Assembly: GCA_027576995.1 (NCBI GenBank)
Contig: JANBQC010000372.1
Location: 1 to 28,020 of the forward strand
Length of the DNA stretch: 28,020 bases
Source: Dimargaris cristalligena
Taxonomy: Eukaryota; Kickxellomycota; Dimargaritomycetes; Dimargaritales; Dimargaritaceae
Reading direction: 5' to 3'
Shown one piece after another: positions 18,436-28,020 of the stretch. Below the pieces are notes generated by a model. The model did no database searches, was not told the DNA's origin, and saw nothing but the letters and a program-made list of their open reading frames with translations. The first letter of the stretch is position 1. Each line of letters starts with the position of its first letter. The position numbers and the translations under genes were made by a program.

Positions 18436-20788
18436 TTAACTTAAAAAAGCGGTAAATGGGAAAAGGGTTTGCAGGAACGGGTGCCGTATGGCATCTTTAG
18501 GGGTCAGCCGTTTAGCCAAATCGTAATCTAATAGGCGGTTCAAAAAATCTAGAAATTCGAGGTTTCGTGTTCCAAGGGTAACGGATAGACGCGATATTCT
18601 AATGCGGGCCAATAGATACAACAGTTCCACGAAAAAAAAAAGAGGTATTAGAATGCAATGTAAGGGTAAAATACCTTGATGAGAATAGGATACTCTCGCT
18701 AGATGCAAGGAGCAATGCCATGTTGAAGGAAGGAATCGTATAAATATGTGCGGGTACCCCCTCTGCCATTGTAGCCCAGTCAGTTATGCCAGTAAGAATC
18801 GTTAAATGAAATATACCTATTTAGCAAAAGGAACGCGATCCTCTCGTTCTCGTTATTCTACACATACGGAAACTTACCTCTCTAAAGAACTCAGCGGAGC
18901 CCCGGTATAGGCCTCAGGATAATTCTTCCCAAATTTCCCCTCTGTATATTTAACCGAGGAGTATTCGGTAGCGAAAGGTCCGAGTAGCTTAACCATCGAG
19001 GATATCATCCCATTCCGTTTGGGTGGGTTGAATGGGGTATATCCAGTAAAAATTTCAAAAAGTACACATCCTAGGGAATTATAGTGTCGAAAATATTTAG
19101 AGGGTCGCAAGTTAGTCTATGCCAATCCAGTGGCTAGGTTTCGTAGTATGGAGGGCCCATAGCGCAGCAGCCTGAACTCCCTTTGGCACCGAGCCCTGCG
19201 ACATCCGTCGAAATATATATATATATATATATATATATAATACAACCGACCACATTCTTACCTAGTGACCACATATCGATACTTTGGTCAAATGGAATGC
19301 CGAGTATTACCTAATTATCACGACAAAGGTGTAAGGATCAGTACTTAGCTTCATTATTATAGTTTGGGGTGTATTGGTATTGAATGTACTTTAAAGTAAA
19401 ATAATCCAGTTTGCGAACCTAGGTTAATTATGGCGGGAAAGGGGGAATATTTACCTCAGGTGCCCGGTAGCCGAGGGTTTGTATCTCGAATTCGTCGTAG
19501 TATAGCTTTAAGGTATCGAAGGGGACGATGTTGCCAAAGTCGATTAGCCTGACCTGATTTGATTCTAACGATCACCATACAGCGCATAATACATGGAACC
19601 ATGCCCGAAAATGCAGGGGACAACATACCATAGGTTATTTACAAGTGATTGGGTATATGCAGTATGAGATCGATGGTGTTCCTACCAATTTCTAAGGGAA
19701 GTACCGTGTTATAATATTCAGAAAGAGTTCAATTAAGCCTGTTGCTGACTAAACTTACCGGGTGAAACCATTAGTATATTCTCGGATTTAATATCCGTAT
19801 GGGCAAATTTATAACGGTTCAAGAACCCGAGAGCCCCGATTAGCTGGCTCGCTATTTTACGGACCCGGGTGATTCGGACCCATTCCGGCTTAGGTTGGGC
19901 TAATGGTCGGTCGGGAGAAGGGGTCACCACGATAGGGCCCCCGAGCAAAGCATCCATGACGATTCCATAGCTTCCGTCAGGGAGCGTAAACGAATCGTGC
20001 ACCTGGGGTACATGTACGGCGTGGTATATGTCGACATTATTGATCCAGCGTAGGCGCTGGTATTCGTTATGACCGATGTAGGCAAAGTCCGGACTGGTAA
20101 TTTTGATGGCCACTATCCGGCGGCCAATGGGTCGGTAGTAAAGGTCCAAGGCCCGGTAAGTGCAGCCGAATGTGCCGCGGCCGAACAGGGTGTCTAATTG
20201 GTAACGGTGGGCCAGCACGAGGCCTGGTGGTAGTATGCCCGTGGATGAAGCGGGTTCGGCGTTAATTAAGGTGATACCGGATAGTTCGGGCCGTTTAACG
20301 GGGCTCGGGGGTTCGTCGATTGTTTTAGTAGGTTGTTTAAGAATCGGCGAGGGGGTGGTGGTCTTCGGTTGATGGGCGGTAAGTGATACTGTATTCGAGG
20401 GGAATTGGAGGCAGTTGGTGAATAATCAAAGATGGATGAAATTAGGGGGGAAGGTCAGGGACGCTGAGTTCAAGATGTTACCAGGTCCAACTAGATTTTA
20501 AGATATGGTGATCAACTGGGAGTAGAGGGGGGGAGGGGCTACCTAATAGCGCACCAAGGGTTTCTTACCTATAGGGACTAGGTTAATACCCTCGTCCTCA
20601 TCACTTGTGAATGCGGTTTCGTCGAGTTCGAAAGGGCCACTGAAGGACGAATGCCGGAAGGCTACCGGCGTTTTTAGCGGGACATCTCTCGCCAGAATGA
20701 CCTGGGGGGTTGTACTTTGTCGGCCAATGTCGCTGTATAAGGCTTGGAGGCCGGCGGTTAAGCGGCCCAGCAAATTATACTGGGCCAT
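18436..20788 (-). CDS. Divergent CMGC-group protein kinase (LAMMER/CLK- or DYRK-like; 6 exons)
   Basis: Reconstructed exons: 20788-20569, 20388-19759, 19564-19455, 19310-19262, 19070-18878, 18598-18436. The five GT-AG introns are 180, 194, 144, 191 and 279 nt; all phases agree and give 454 aa. Residues 1-134 form a Ser/Pro/Thr-rich, disordered extension. The kinase domain has the glycine loop GRGTFG (143-148), VAIK with Lys169, HTDIKSEN (270-277) with Asp272 and Asn277, DFG (292-294), LGYRAPE (314-320), DMWSLG (332-337) and a C-lobe RLTPKDAIRHPF (431-442). HTD instead of HRD and Arg before APE point to the CMGC group, closest to LAMMER/CLK kinases, but the LAMMER motif is degenerate (GMISSMVKLLGP, 357-368). 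All catalytic residues are present, so it should be active. An in-frame ATG at 20923 would add 45 residues; the nearer ATG has a better context. Likely a splicing or cell-cycle regulator; substrate unknown. Confidence 0.85.
19212..19239. repeat. (AT)n microsatellite inside a kinase intron
   Basis: About 14 uninterrupted AT dinucleotides in the fourth intron of the kinase gene, near its 5' splice site, flanked by GTCG and CGAC. It is likely polymorphic in length. Confidence 0.85.
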
Positions 20789-21616
20789 GGCGGGGGTGGA
20801 ATGCGAGGGTGCTTTTTTTGGGGGTAGGATAGAACAGAGATGGGACGGGGGATAGTCGGGAAGAGGGGGCGACTCGCGAATGAACGGTCTGTGGAGTGGT
20901 ACCAATGGGGTCAACAAGGTCAAGCAATGGGCAACGCCGGGGGGAAGTTATACCACAAGCTATATTGCAACGGGCAGGCCAAACGGGCACAGGAGTGCAT
21001 CCTGAAGAAATAGAAGTATATATAATACAGAGAATAAATGCTAATTTCAGAGAGGTGCAACAAGCTTCAAGACTCTTCATTGGACCCTGCCCTCATGGGC
21101 AGTCCATTTGAGTCCCTCTCCAGGAAGGCATTTAATTATATTGAATTCCAGCGTGAGAGTAGTGCGGGGGGGCTTCTTGGGCGAGTAGGCAATTGGCACA
21201 TATATCGTTTTTTCTTGGGAAACCGTAGCCAATTATGGGGATATGAGACCACGTGACACAGTCGGTTAAGGGCAAGCAATGTTAATCCACCCCCTTCTAC
21301 CCATCTGGGTAAAGTACCGATCTTTTCGTGGGATCATTCACATTCCCTTATTGAGCGACCCTTGTATGAGGTTGTCTACAGGACTTTTAATATCTATTAA
21401 TACCCGGGGCAGGGATTTATACGTTTTATCAATAGTAAAACTGGGCTAATATACTTCCCAACTAAGGGACACGCGTCAGCTGGACTTGGGAGTTACTTTA
21501 ATTTTGGATTAATAATATAGAAGTCGATGGAGATTGATTCCATCGGAAATACTGTAAAGCATACCGCCTCTGAAATTAATGAAGACAGTGAGGCAAAAGG
21601 GGTTCGGCAGCTACGC
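20789..21616. other. Intergenic region between kinase 5' end and helicase 3' end, no gene seen
   Basis: Contains the kinase promoter and the end of the helicase transcript, both reading leftward. Frames of 60-100 codons occur here but none has protein-like composition or conserved motifs. Confidence 0.45.
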
Positions 21617-23449
21617 TTATTTTGTTGAACTGGCCAGTGTGAGTGCCATCAGGCGTTGTTTGCGTAAGATTTTCTTTTCGCCGAATTTACTTGCCACCAG
21701 TTTCTAAATCGAATTGGAATCCAAAGAGTAAGATATATGTGGGTGAGGGTTAGTCGGGATACCACTCTACTATTTCTCTCGAATACCTAGGCCGGAAAGC
21801 GGAAGCTTATAGAGTACCCTTATGCCGGTTGAAGCCAGCCAATTAGCTATAAGGCACTTTGGAAGCCCCCCGGATCGTTCCAAGTATATCCCACTGTATC
21901 CATAGTTATTACTAACCCGCGATGGTAAATAGCACAGGTAAAATAAAAATAAATAAACACTTACCATATTGGCTGCCCGCTTGGCAGTATTGACAAAGCT
22001 CATAAATTCCGATACTTTAGACTCGACTACCCGCTGCTTCTGCATCTGGCACTTGACGCGCTCTTCGATTTGTTTAACCAGGTGCAAATCCCGTTCCGAC
22101 ACAATCGACACGGCCCGGCCGCCCAAACCAGCACGGGCGGTACGTCCCACCCGATGAATATAAGTGGTGGGGTCGAGGGGTAGTTCGTAGTTGATGACCA
22201 AGCGCACGGTGGGAATATCCAAACCACGACTCGCCACATCGGTGGCAATCAGAACCGGGATCTCACCCGAACGGAACCGCCGCACACTATCACGACGCTC
22301 GTTAAGGGTCATTTGGGAGTGTAGCGAAGCGCACTTGATCTTGAGGTGCCGGAGCAGCAGACGCAGGAGTTCGGAACTAACGCATTTAGTCACGAAAATG
22401 ATGGTGGAGTGGTTGGCCAGGTCCCGCTGGGTCAAAAGGTAGAATAGGTAGGTTTCCCGCACCTGGGAGGGCGCCAGGACGTAGGTCTGGACCAGGGACG
22501 ATACCGTGGCAATATCGTTGGGACAGACATGGACAAAGGGTTTACGCGCCGGATCTTCGGTTTGGTTCTGCAGCGAGAGGAGCGTGTCGTTCATCGTGGC
22601 CGTGTACAGCAGGGTCTGTCGTTTCTTAGGAATCCGGTCGAAGATGAGGTGCAGGTCATCCTGGAAACTGGGGCCTAATAAACGATCGGCTTCGTCCATC
22701 ACCAGGAACTGCAGATGGCTTAAATGCAGAGCGTCATTGGCGGTCCGGATCAGGTCCCCCAGACGCCCGGGGGTCGCCACGACAATATGGGGCCGGTTGA
22801 CCAATGACGCCACCTGCGTTGCGATATCGGCGCCTCCGACTACCACCTGGGTCCGCATCTTGATGTATTTACCGAGCACCCGAAACTGGTCGGCGATTTG
22901 AAAAGCCAGTTCCCGGGTGGGGGTGAGCACCAGGGCAAAGACACCGAACGGTTCTTCGGATAGTTTTTGGATGATGGGGAGCGCAAAGGCGGCCGTTTTA
23001 CCCGACCCGGTTTTGGCGCCGCCGATAATGTCCCGGCCGGCGAGGGTGGGGGGGATACACTCCCGCTGAATTTCGGTGGGGTGGTGAATGGTCATTTGGG
23101 CGAGGGCCTGGACGAGCCAAGGGTCGAGGCCGAGCTCCAGGAATCCCTGCGCCTTGGCCTTGGTGGCGGCGCCTTTGGACGACTCGTCGGTGGGGGGGTT
23201 CCGGGAGGCTCCGACGCGGCTTGGGGGGTCCTCCATCAGGGGCGCAAACTCCAGGGCGGGGGCCTCGGAGTCGGAAGCCGAGGCTGAAGCGTCGGTAGCG
23301 GGGTCCTCAGAGTCGAAGGCTACAGGGCTGGCGGTGGTCGACTCGGCAGGACTGGAAACCCGGATACGCACCCGGGACAGCTCTTCGTTTGCGGGGAATG
23401 GGGCGGGGGCCGTATTGGCCTTGCGCTTACGGACGTGGGAGGGCGGCAT
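21617..23449 (-). CDS. DBP8: DEAD-box RNA helicase, DDX49/Dbp8 family (2 exons)
   Basis: ATP-dependent nucleolar RNA helicase; yeast Dbp8 works with Esf2 in early 18S rRNA processing. Exon 1 is 23449-21965 and exon 2 is 21703-21617, with a 261-nt GT-AG phase-0 intron; 523 aa. Residues 1-100 are a low-complexity Ser/Ala/Pro-rich extension. Motifs in order: Phe103 and the Q motif to Gln128, I AKTGSGKT (145-152), Ia PTRELA (177-182), GG (205-206), Ib TPGR (226-229), II DEAD (252-255), III TAT (283-285, instead of the usual SAT), IV IIFV (350-353), V TDVASRGLD (403-411), VI HRVGRTARAG (432-441). The C-terminal exon is short and basic and includes FGEKK. Reading through the intron would add an unrelated tail, so splicing is required. 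The gene diverges from bL19m. Assignment to Dbp8 rather than a neighbouring DEAD family rests on overall sequence pattern and the C-terminus. Confidence 0.92.
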
Positions 23450-23993
23450 GCTAGGCTTGGGACTGGGGTCTATGTAATAGAGAGAGCGTGGGGGCCAGTC
23501 ACAAGGGAGAAATCGGGGACAATGGGGGATTCAATGTAGGACTGAGAGCAGAGCAGAAGAGTCCATTCAGCAACTACGGGTGTGGTTGAATACTAAACTC
23601 GCTAGCGATTGAGCCAAATTGGTGGGGAAATGGGCAAATAAGCAGGTCCGAAAAAAAGAACGAGGAAAAGTTGGGTGTAGTTTGGGAGTCACGTGATAAT
23701 ATAGGTATAGGGATGAGAATTGGAGAGAGAAGGTTGGCTGGCCCTATTGGAATAGTAATCACACTCTACCATCCCATTTCACCCCACCAAGGGTGGTGAA
23801 ATCGGACTGGCTGGCTCGTAATATACATACCGCACGCTTCACTCACCACTACTAACTACCTCGAATGGAAACACCAGCAGTACCTCCGCTTCTGGTTGAT
23901 TCAAGCCTTGTGTTGCGCCGTCTTTCTACTCTAGATTCTAGTGATTGCTCTATTCTTGTTTCTTATATTTCTTGTAAAACCGCCCGATTCAAC
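23450..23993. other. Divergent intergenic region (helicase / bL19m)
   Basis: This 544-bp spacer must serve both genes as promoter. No TATAAA at a convincing distance was seen. It contains one ATG (23865) in frame with the bL19m start; see that gene. Confidence 0.5.
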
Positions 23994-24916
23994 ATGCGTC
24001 TGTCACTTACGATCCAACGTGCCTGGTCCATGGCCAACTCCAGGGTGGTGGGGCCGGCTCAGCAATCCGTACGCTGGCTCTCTGGGTCGTCGGTGCCTAA
24101 TAGTGCCCAACCCACCTCCGAATCCGCCACTGAAGCCTCTTCCACCAAACAACCAGGTAAATGCCGACACGGTACTCTTAAGCCGGGCCGAGAATCTCGC
24201 TTTGGTCCGGCTCTCTGCCTTGTCAACCTTAGCAATATCCGGAATTAGAAACCCACGGTCTGTCCAACCTCCACTCCCCCTTAAGAAAAGGGCATTGGGC
24301 CGACTACACGATACATTCACCTACCTTCCACTGAGTAATCATTTCTGACGCTCAATTGATTATTGGGGCTTTGATTACGTAATTAACCTGGGTTAAACAA
24401 ACGATGCGGATACGCTCTTCCATTGAACCCCCCTACCTATAATTAGAAACCTTTCCCCCCACCGCCGTCGCTGTTCCGACTGACCGTACCGGTGAGGTCC
24501 GCTACCCCACGATCCTCGATCAGGTACAGCGGGAGGCCATTCGCCGTTCCCATAACGGTACCCGTGCCAGACTTTTCCTACGCCGCCCCATGGACCGGAC
24601 CCGGACGATGCAGGCTGGGGACGTGGTGATGGTGGAAACTCTCAATAGCAAGACGTCCAACACCTCCACCAAATTCATTGGCCTATGCCTGGGCGTTTTC
24701 CGCCGGGGCGTGGACACCTCGTTTACCCTGCGTAACATTGTGATGAAACTGGGCGTCGAGATCAACTTTAAGGGCTACTCGCCCATGATCAAGGATATTA
24801 AGATCTTGGAGAAGGGATCGGGTTACAACCGGGCGAAGCTCTTTTACATTCGGAAACAGCCCGAAAAGGCCTTTATGTTCAACAACCGCAAGGAAATGCG
24901 GGTATCCAACAAATAA
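23994..24916 (+). CDS. MRPL19: Mitochondrial large-subunit ribosomal protein bL19m (2 exons)
   Basis: Homologue of bacterial L19, a mitochondrial large-subunit protein at the interface of the two ribosomal subunits. Exon 1 is 23994-24156 and exon 2 is 24447-24916; the 290-nt GT-AG intron is in phase 1. The product has 210 aa. Residues 1-30 (MRLSLTIQRAWSMANSRVV and onward) are basic with no acidic residue, a clear mitochondrial presequence. The L19 domain (about 105-192) has AGDVVMVE (111-118), FIGLCLGVFRRGVDTSFTLRN (131-151), GVEINFKGYSPMI (157-169) and RAKLFYIR (183-190), matching the bacterial pattern of F.G..i.rr..g..fTvR, gveR.fp.ySP.I and raKLYYLR. An in-frame ATG at 23865 would add 43 residues, some acidic, and bury the presequence, so I chose 23994. 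Intron 1 neatly separates the presequence and linker from the mature domain. Confidence 0.92.
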
Positions 24917-25490
24917 TCAAGATTCTATTGTGCGCTGGCTTTTGGTCGGTATATTCCCTTTACTTCGTTTGTTTAAAAAAATGGGCCCTGGGTGCTTGCC
25001 AATCCAGTCATAAAATCCTATAAAGTTAGTCGACGAATGCAACCAATATTAGCTAATGGGTGTATTGGTGTATATTAGCGAGGTATCAATGTAATTGGGC
25101 GTTGCTTGCTTAGGGCCCAGAGAGTATCCACAGGGGTTAAAGGGGGAGTTGGAAAGGTGTACTTTAGAGGGGAACTTCACTGCACCTAATTAATGTAGCC
25201 GAGTTAACTCTCGGTAGTTCGGCACTGTTCCCTCCTAATCACCTCCCTGGATGATGGGTTGCATCCGCTGGCCACTACTACTAGGGGAAAACGCCCCCAT
25301 AATGGGATAAATAAGGCCATTGGTCTAAGGACCCCCACAGCGGAGTGTCGACTAGCCCACCAGTCGCTCGCTTCTTTATCTGATAGTAGTTTTGTTGATC
25401 GCCAAAACCTTTGTACTCTCACCAACTCACTCTTTTGTCCACCCATTGTCCATTCCCAACCCTCTCTCATGCACCTTTCGTTTAACCATC
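24917..25490. other. Intergenic region bL19m to adenosyltransferase, no gene seen
   Basis: The two genes face the same way; this 574-bp spacer holds the end of one and the promoter of the next. The last 135 bp are open in the reading frame of the adenosyltransferase but contain no ATG. Confidence 0.5.
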
Positions 25491-26510
25491 ATGAGCGATA
25501 CTAACATCCCCAAATCTAAACTCTACACTCGTACCGGTGACAAGGGTAAATGCCCTATCGCCTCCCTATTTGCCTGGAAAATACCTCTTCGCTCGTGGTA
25601 GCCATCCCGACCTACGTCTACTTGCTATACTTTTTCTCGGCCACCTTTGTTAACTCACGTACGACTTTCTTCTGGGGGGTACCTAAACCATCGAATAGGT
25701 GTTTCGTCCTTATATACCGGTAGCCGCGTTTCGAAGGCCCATATCATTTTCGAAGCTCTCGGTGCTGTTGATGAACTTAACTCGGCCATTGGGTAAAAAT
25801 ATACAATTATGTGTTTGGTTATCTTTAAATTTAACTACATCGAGCCACTCCCTTTCAATTAAGTGGCCTATTAATTTTCTAAACATGGCATTATTCCCGT
25901 AATTATGTTTTTTAGAATTGCCCACCTGTATTGCCAGACAGCCAACAACGGTTTAGCCGAGCATTTGGAGGAGGTAATCCACTCATGTGCTTTCTATGCG
26001 GATTTTATGACTGATCATATCCAATAGCCACCTAATGTATGACATATCGCTTCGATCCTAAGTCTAGTTGTTGCCCACTCCCTATTTTTATACTGTTTTT
26101 ATCCGCTCATCTAGATTCAATGTCGACTCTTTGAAATTGGATCCTGCGTAGCCACTCCGCCCGATTCGGCTTCGGAGGAGAAAGCGGCCGCCACCCGTTT
26201 CGACGGCGCCTGGGTCGACTGTCTCGAGAAGGAAATTGACGTCCTCGACTCACAGCTTCCCCCACTCCGCAATTTTATCCTACCTTCCGGAGGCTCGAGC
26301 GGCGTTTTCCTCCACCAATGCCGCTCCATTTGCCGGCGGGCCGAGCGAAATTTGGTAACCCTTTCCGAAACGAGCCACGCGGATACGTATGTGCTGCGCT
26401 ACGTCAACCGGTTGAGCGATTATTTTTTTGCCGCTGCGCGATTTGCGGCTCAGCACGATAAGCACCCTGAAACCATCTTCCGCTCCGGCAAAAAGGTGGC
26501 TCAGGAATAG
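25491..26510 (+). CDS. MMAB: Cob(I)alamin adenosyltransferase, PduO/MMAB type (4 exons)
   Basis: Transfers the 5'-deoxyadenosyl group of ATP to cob(I)alamin, making adenosylcobalamin, the cofactor of methylmalonyl-CoA mutase. Exons: 25491-25545, 25699-25792, 25916-25973, 26115-26510; the introns of 153, 123 and 141 nt are all GT-AG with phases 1, 2 and 0. The product has 200 aa. Key motifs are intact: TRTGDKG (13-19) and SLYTG (22-26) of the ATP site, VDELNSAIG (42-50), the ILPSGG loop (124-129), CRRAER (142-147) and YVNRLSDYFF (165-174). Only 12 residues precede TRTGDKG, so there is no mitochondrial presequence from the first ATG, unlike human MMAB. An in-frame open stretch without ATG reaches back to 25356 and lacks acidic residues. 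Family assignment is firm; location and the downstream B12 enzyme are not shown. Confidence 0.94.
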
Positions 26511-27116
26511 CACGGGTACTTGAGAGGCAACAGATTCCTCTCACATGGGCACTATATAAAGATGTATCAATTGATAAATAACAGCTACCTCTTACTACTA
26601 CTTTTCAATAGTTGTTTAACACTCAACTATCCAACAAGCTTTGCCAAATGAATAAACTATAAAGCCCCTTCGATCCCTCGTTTCATCATCCAATTTAGGC
26701 GTATCGGTTGGATTGGCAGGGGGAGGGAAGGCGAGATTATTCCCCAATCCACGTGACCGAATGCACCCGATGGGGTCGCTCTTCTCTCTCCTAAACCCTA
26801 ATAGCCTCTCTGTAACCTTACTTTCTCCTCTGGGTACTCTAGGGGGGGAGCGGAGAGACTCCATAATACAGTACAATCGAGTGCATCTCACCTCCCCACA
26901 AGAACAACGACAGTCAGTTGGATCGTGCCTAGCCCTGACTGATTCCGCTGCTCTTGAATCCGAATGACCTGATTATTGTTTCCTATTAGGTGGTCACCCC
27001 AATATTCTATTTCGGCCCTTGAATCCCCACTCCTCTCTCCCCCATCAGCCAAACTTTTATTCCCTTTGGCAACACCCTCAACAAATCTCTCAGTTCCCCG
27101 CGTATATATACAAACC
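26511..27116. other. Intergenic region adenosyltransferase to NDUFA11, no gene seen
   Basis: About 600 bp. AATAAA-like sites near 26575 and 26651 could end the upstream transcript. The sequence just before the NDUFA11 start is C/T-rich and carries CGTATATATAC about 10 nt before the ATG, too close to serve as its TATA box. Confidence 0.5.
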
Positions 27117-27596
27117 ATGTCAGCCGCCCAATCCGTCGATATTGAAGCCATCCAGGCCGAAAAGGTCTACCATCCCAGAGACTGGCCCACGGAAGCCATC
27201 AAGGCCGTCGGTTGGGGAACTTTCACCGGCTTCTCCGTCTCCGCCTACCTCAACTCCATCCAAAAGCATAACGCTGGGGCCGCTGGTCTCTTCACCCGGA
27301 CCGGCTACGTGATGCCCTGGCTCGCCGCGCTCGGCGGGATCTACGCCGCCACCGAAGGGATCACCAGCAATGTCCGCGAGGAAGACGACTTCTGGAACGC
27401 CGGCCTCGCCGGCTGTGTGGCCGGTGGTCTGGCCGGTTCCCGTCGTAAGTCCATTAGTATGATGGCTGGTGGGTGTTTCGTGGTCGGTACCACCATGGGC
27501 GCGTATAAATATTTTGGCGGCATCGGCTTTCACCTGCGGGGCCAGAGCAAAGAGGAAGTCCTGCGTCAGCGACGTGAACGCCTCCGTCTGGATTAA
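27117..27596 (+). CDS. NDUFA11: NADH:ubiquinone oxidoreductase subunit NDUFA11 (B14.7), Tim17/22/23 fold
   Basis: A small accessory subunit in the membrane arm of respiratory complex I, in the inner mitochondrial membrane. Single exon, 159 aa. The start at 27117 (MSAAQS, context AACCATGT) is preferred because the in-frame extension upstream is unlike the family. After a polar N-terminus, Gly/Ala-rich hydrophobic segments lie at about 30-46, 64-80, 96-107 and 113-135. Family features include HNAGAAGLFTRTG (51-63), REEDDFWN (87-94), GLAGCVAGGLAGSRRKSI (96-113) and GTTMGAYKYFGG (124-135); the DDFWN...GG..AG.R...S pattern is typical of fungal NDUFA11-like proteins. The C-terminus is charged and helical (REVL-type, 144-159). 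Tim17/Tim22 translocase components share this fold and are the main alternative, but the motifs fit complex I better. Its presence implies a fungus that retains complex I. Confidence 0.82.
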   Translation: MSAAQSVDIEAIQAEKVYHPRDWPTEAIKAVGWGTFTGFSVSAYLNSIQKHNAGAAGLFTRTGYVMPWLAALGGIYAATEGITSNVREEDDFWNAGLAGCVAGGLAGSRRKSISMMAGGCFVVGTTMGAYKYFGGIGFHLRGQSKEEVLRQRRERLRLD

Positions 27597-27930
27597 AAGA
27601 GGCCGGGGTGGCCGCTGGACCGTTTTTCCCCGGGATGTACGCGAATTTTGGCCCTTAGCTTGCAGTGTCCCCAGGGCTCAAATTTTCAACGGCCATCGTC
27701 ATTGGCTTATTTTAGACTAGACTAGATGACTACACCAACGAACCAGCACCATTTTAAGGGGGTCTGCCTTCAACACTTTTCTGTATAATCCCTTTTCAAT
27801 TATAACATTGCTTATTTATTACGCTAAATCCTCAATAAAGTCGATTTAATTATCCGAATAAATAAAAAACATGAACGGCTAGTGCATCTACAGTAGAATT
27901 AGAACACGAATACATTCATAATAATTTTAT
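27597..27930. other. 3' flank of NDUFA11 with poly(A) signals
   Basis: AATAAA sites near 27834 and 27857 on the plus strand are good candidates for the NDUFA11 poly(A) signal. No gene is seen between the stop codon and the tRNA terminator. Confidence 0.5.
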
Positions 27931-27939
27931 AAGAAAAAA
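27931..27939 (-). terminator. RNA polymerase III terminator of tRNA-Ser
   Basis: Directly after the 3' end of the tRNA, the minus strand reads T6 and then CTT, six nucleotides past the discriminator base. A run of four or more T is the standard polymerase III stop. Confidence 0.8.
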
Positions 27940-27945
27940 CTAATT

Positions 27946-28020
27946 CGACAACAGCAGGATTTGAACCTGCGCGGGCGGAGCCCATATGATTTCTAGTCAT
28001 ACCCATTAACCACTCTGGCA
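27946..28020 (-). tRNA. tRNA-Ser(AGA), 5' end cut by the window edge
   Basis: Read on the minus strand: TGCCAGAGTGGTTAAT (A box, with the serine-type D arm), an anticodon stem TATGA/TCATA enclosing CTAGAAA with anticodon AGA (IGA after editing), a long variable arm GGGCTCCGCCC typical of class II serine tRNAs, the GCAGG/CCTGC T-stem with B box GGTTCAAATCC, and the 3' acceptor strand TGTTGTC plus discriminator G. The 5' acceptor strand lies beyond 28020. No intron is visible. A polymerase III T-run follows. Confidence 0.93.

Noticed and set aside
1..28020. CRISPR arrays, rRNA genes, bacterial operons or viral replication genes
   Set aside because: No regularly spaced direct repeats, rRNA segments or such motifs were seen; the gene structure is eukaryotic.

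Overview
The window looks like nuclear DNA of a filamentous, probably early-diverging fungus (Zoopagomycota/Mucoromycota-like; the phylum is inference). The genes are intron-bearing with short GT-AG introns (123-290 nt), and the coding sequence is GC-rich inside AT-rich spacers. The gene set is a eukaryotic housekeeping one. Complex I subunit NDUFA11 argues against a Saccharomyces-type yeast, and a PduO-type cobalamin adenosyltransferase argues mildly against Dikarya.

Layout. Bases 1 to about 8,500 are an AT-rich repeat graveyard with no intact transposon gene. Two LTR-like copies (1511-2317 and 7071-7620) share TGTY...GACA ends, a TATA box and an AATAAA. The first copy is interrupted by a smaller LTR-like insertion with a perfect 5-bp target duplication. 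A second repeat family (about 450-1395 and 4790-5735) keeps a fossil reading frame. One short minus-strand ORF (4213-4434) with its own TATA and AATAAA signals stands out here.

From 8,561 onward the window is gene-dense: PDCD2/Tsr4 (-, 3 exons), NIPSNAP (+), a small Tudor-fold DUF2945-like protein (+), GPN1 (-, 2 exons), WDR89 (+), a divergent CMGC protein kinase (-, 6 exons), a DDX49/Dbp8 helicase (-, 2 exons), mitochondrial bL19 (+, 2 exons), cobalamin adenosyltransferase (+, 4 exons), NDUFA11 (+), and a tRNA-Ser(AGA) (-) cut by the right edge. All splice junctions were placed by eye; each keeps reading phase and joins recognisable protein sequence.

The genes do not form a dedicated pathway, but two themes recur. 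One is ribosome production (PDCD2/Tsr4 for uS5, DDX49/Dbp8 for 18S rRNA). The other is mitochondrial function (NIPSNAP, bL19m, NDUFA11, possibly the adenosyltransferase). Several neighbours are divergent and share spacers that must hold both promoters. I see no convincing new multi-gene system. The most interesting items are the nested and transition-mutated repeats, the isolated small ORF, the divergent kinase, the B12 gene with an acidic-free upstream open frame, and several foldback structures.
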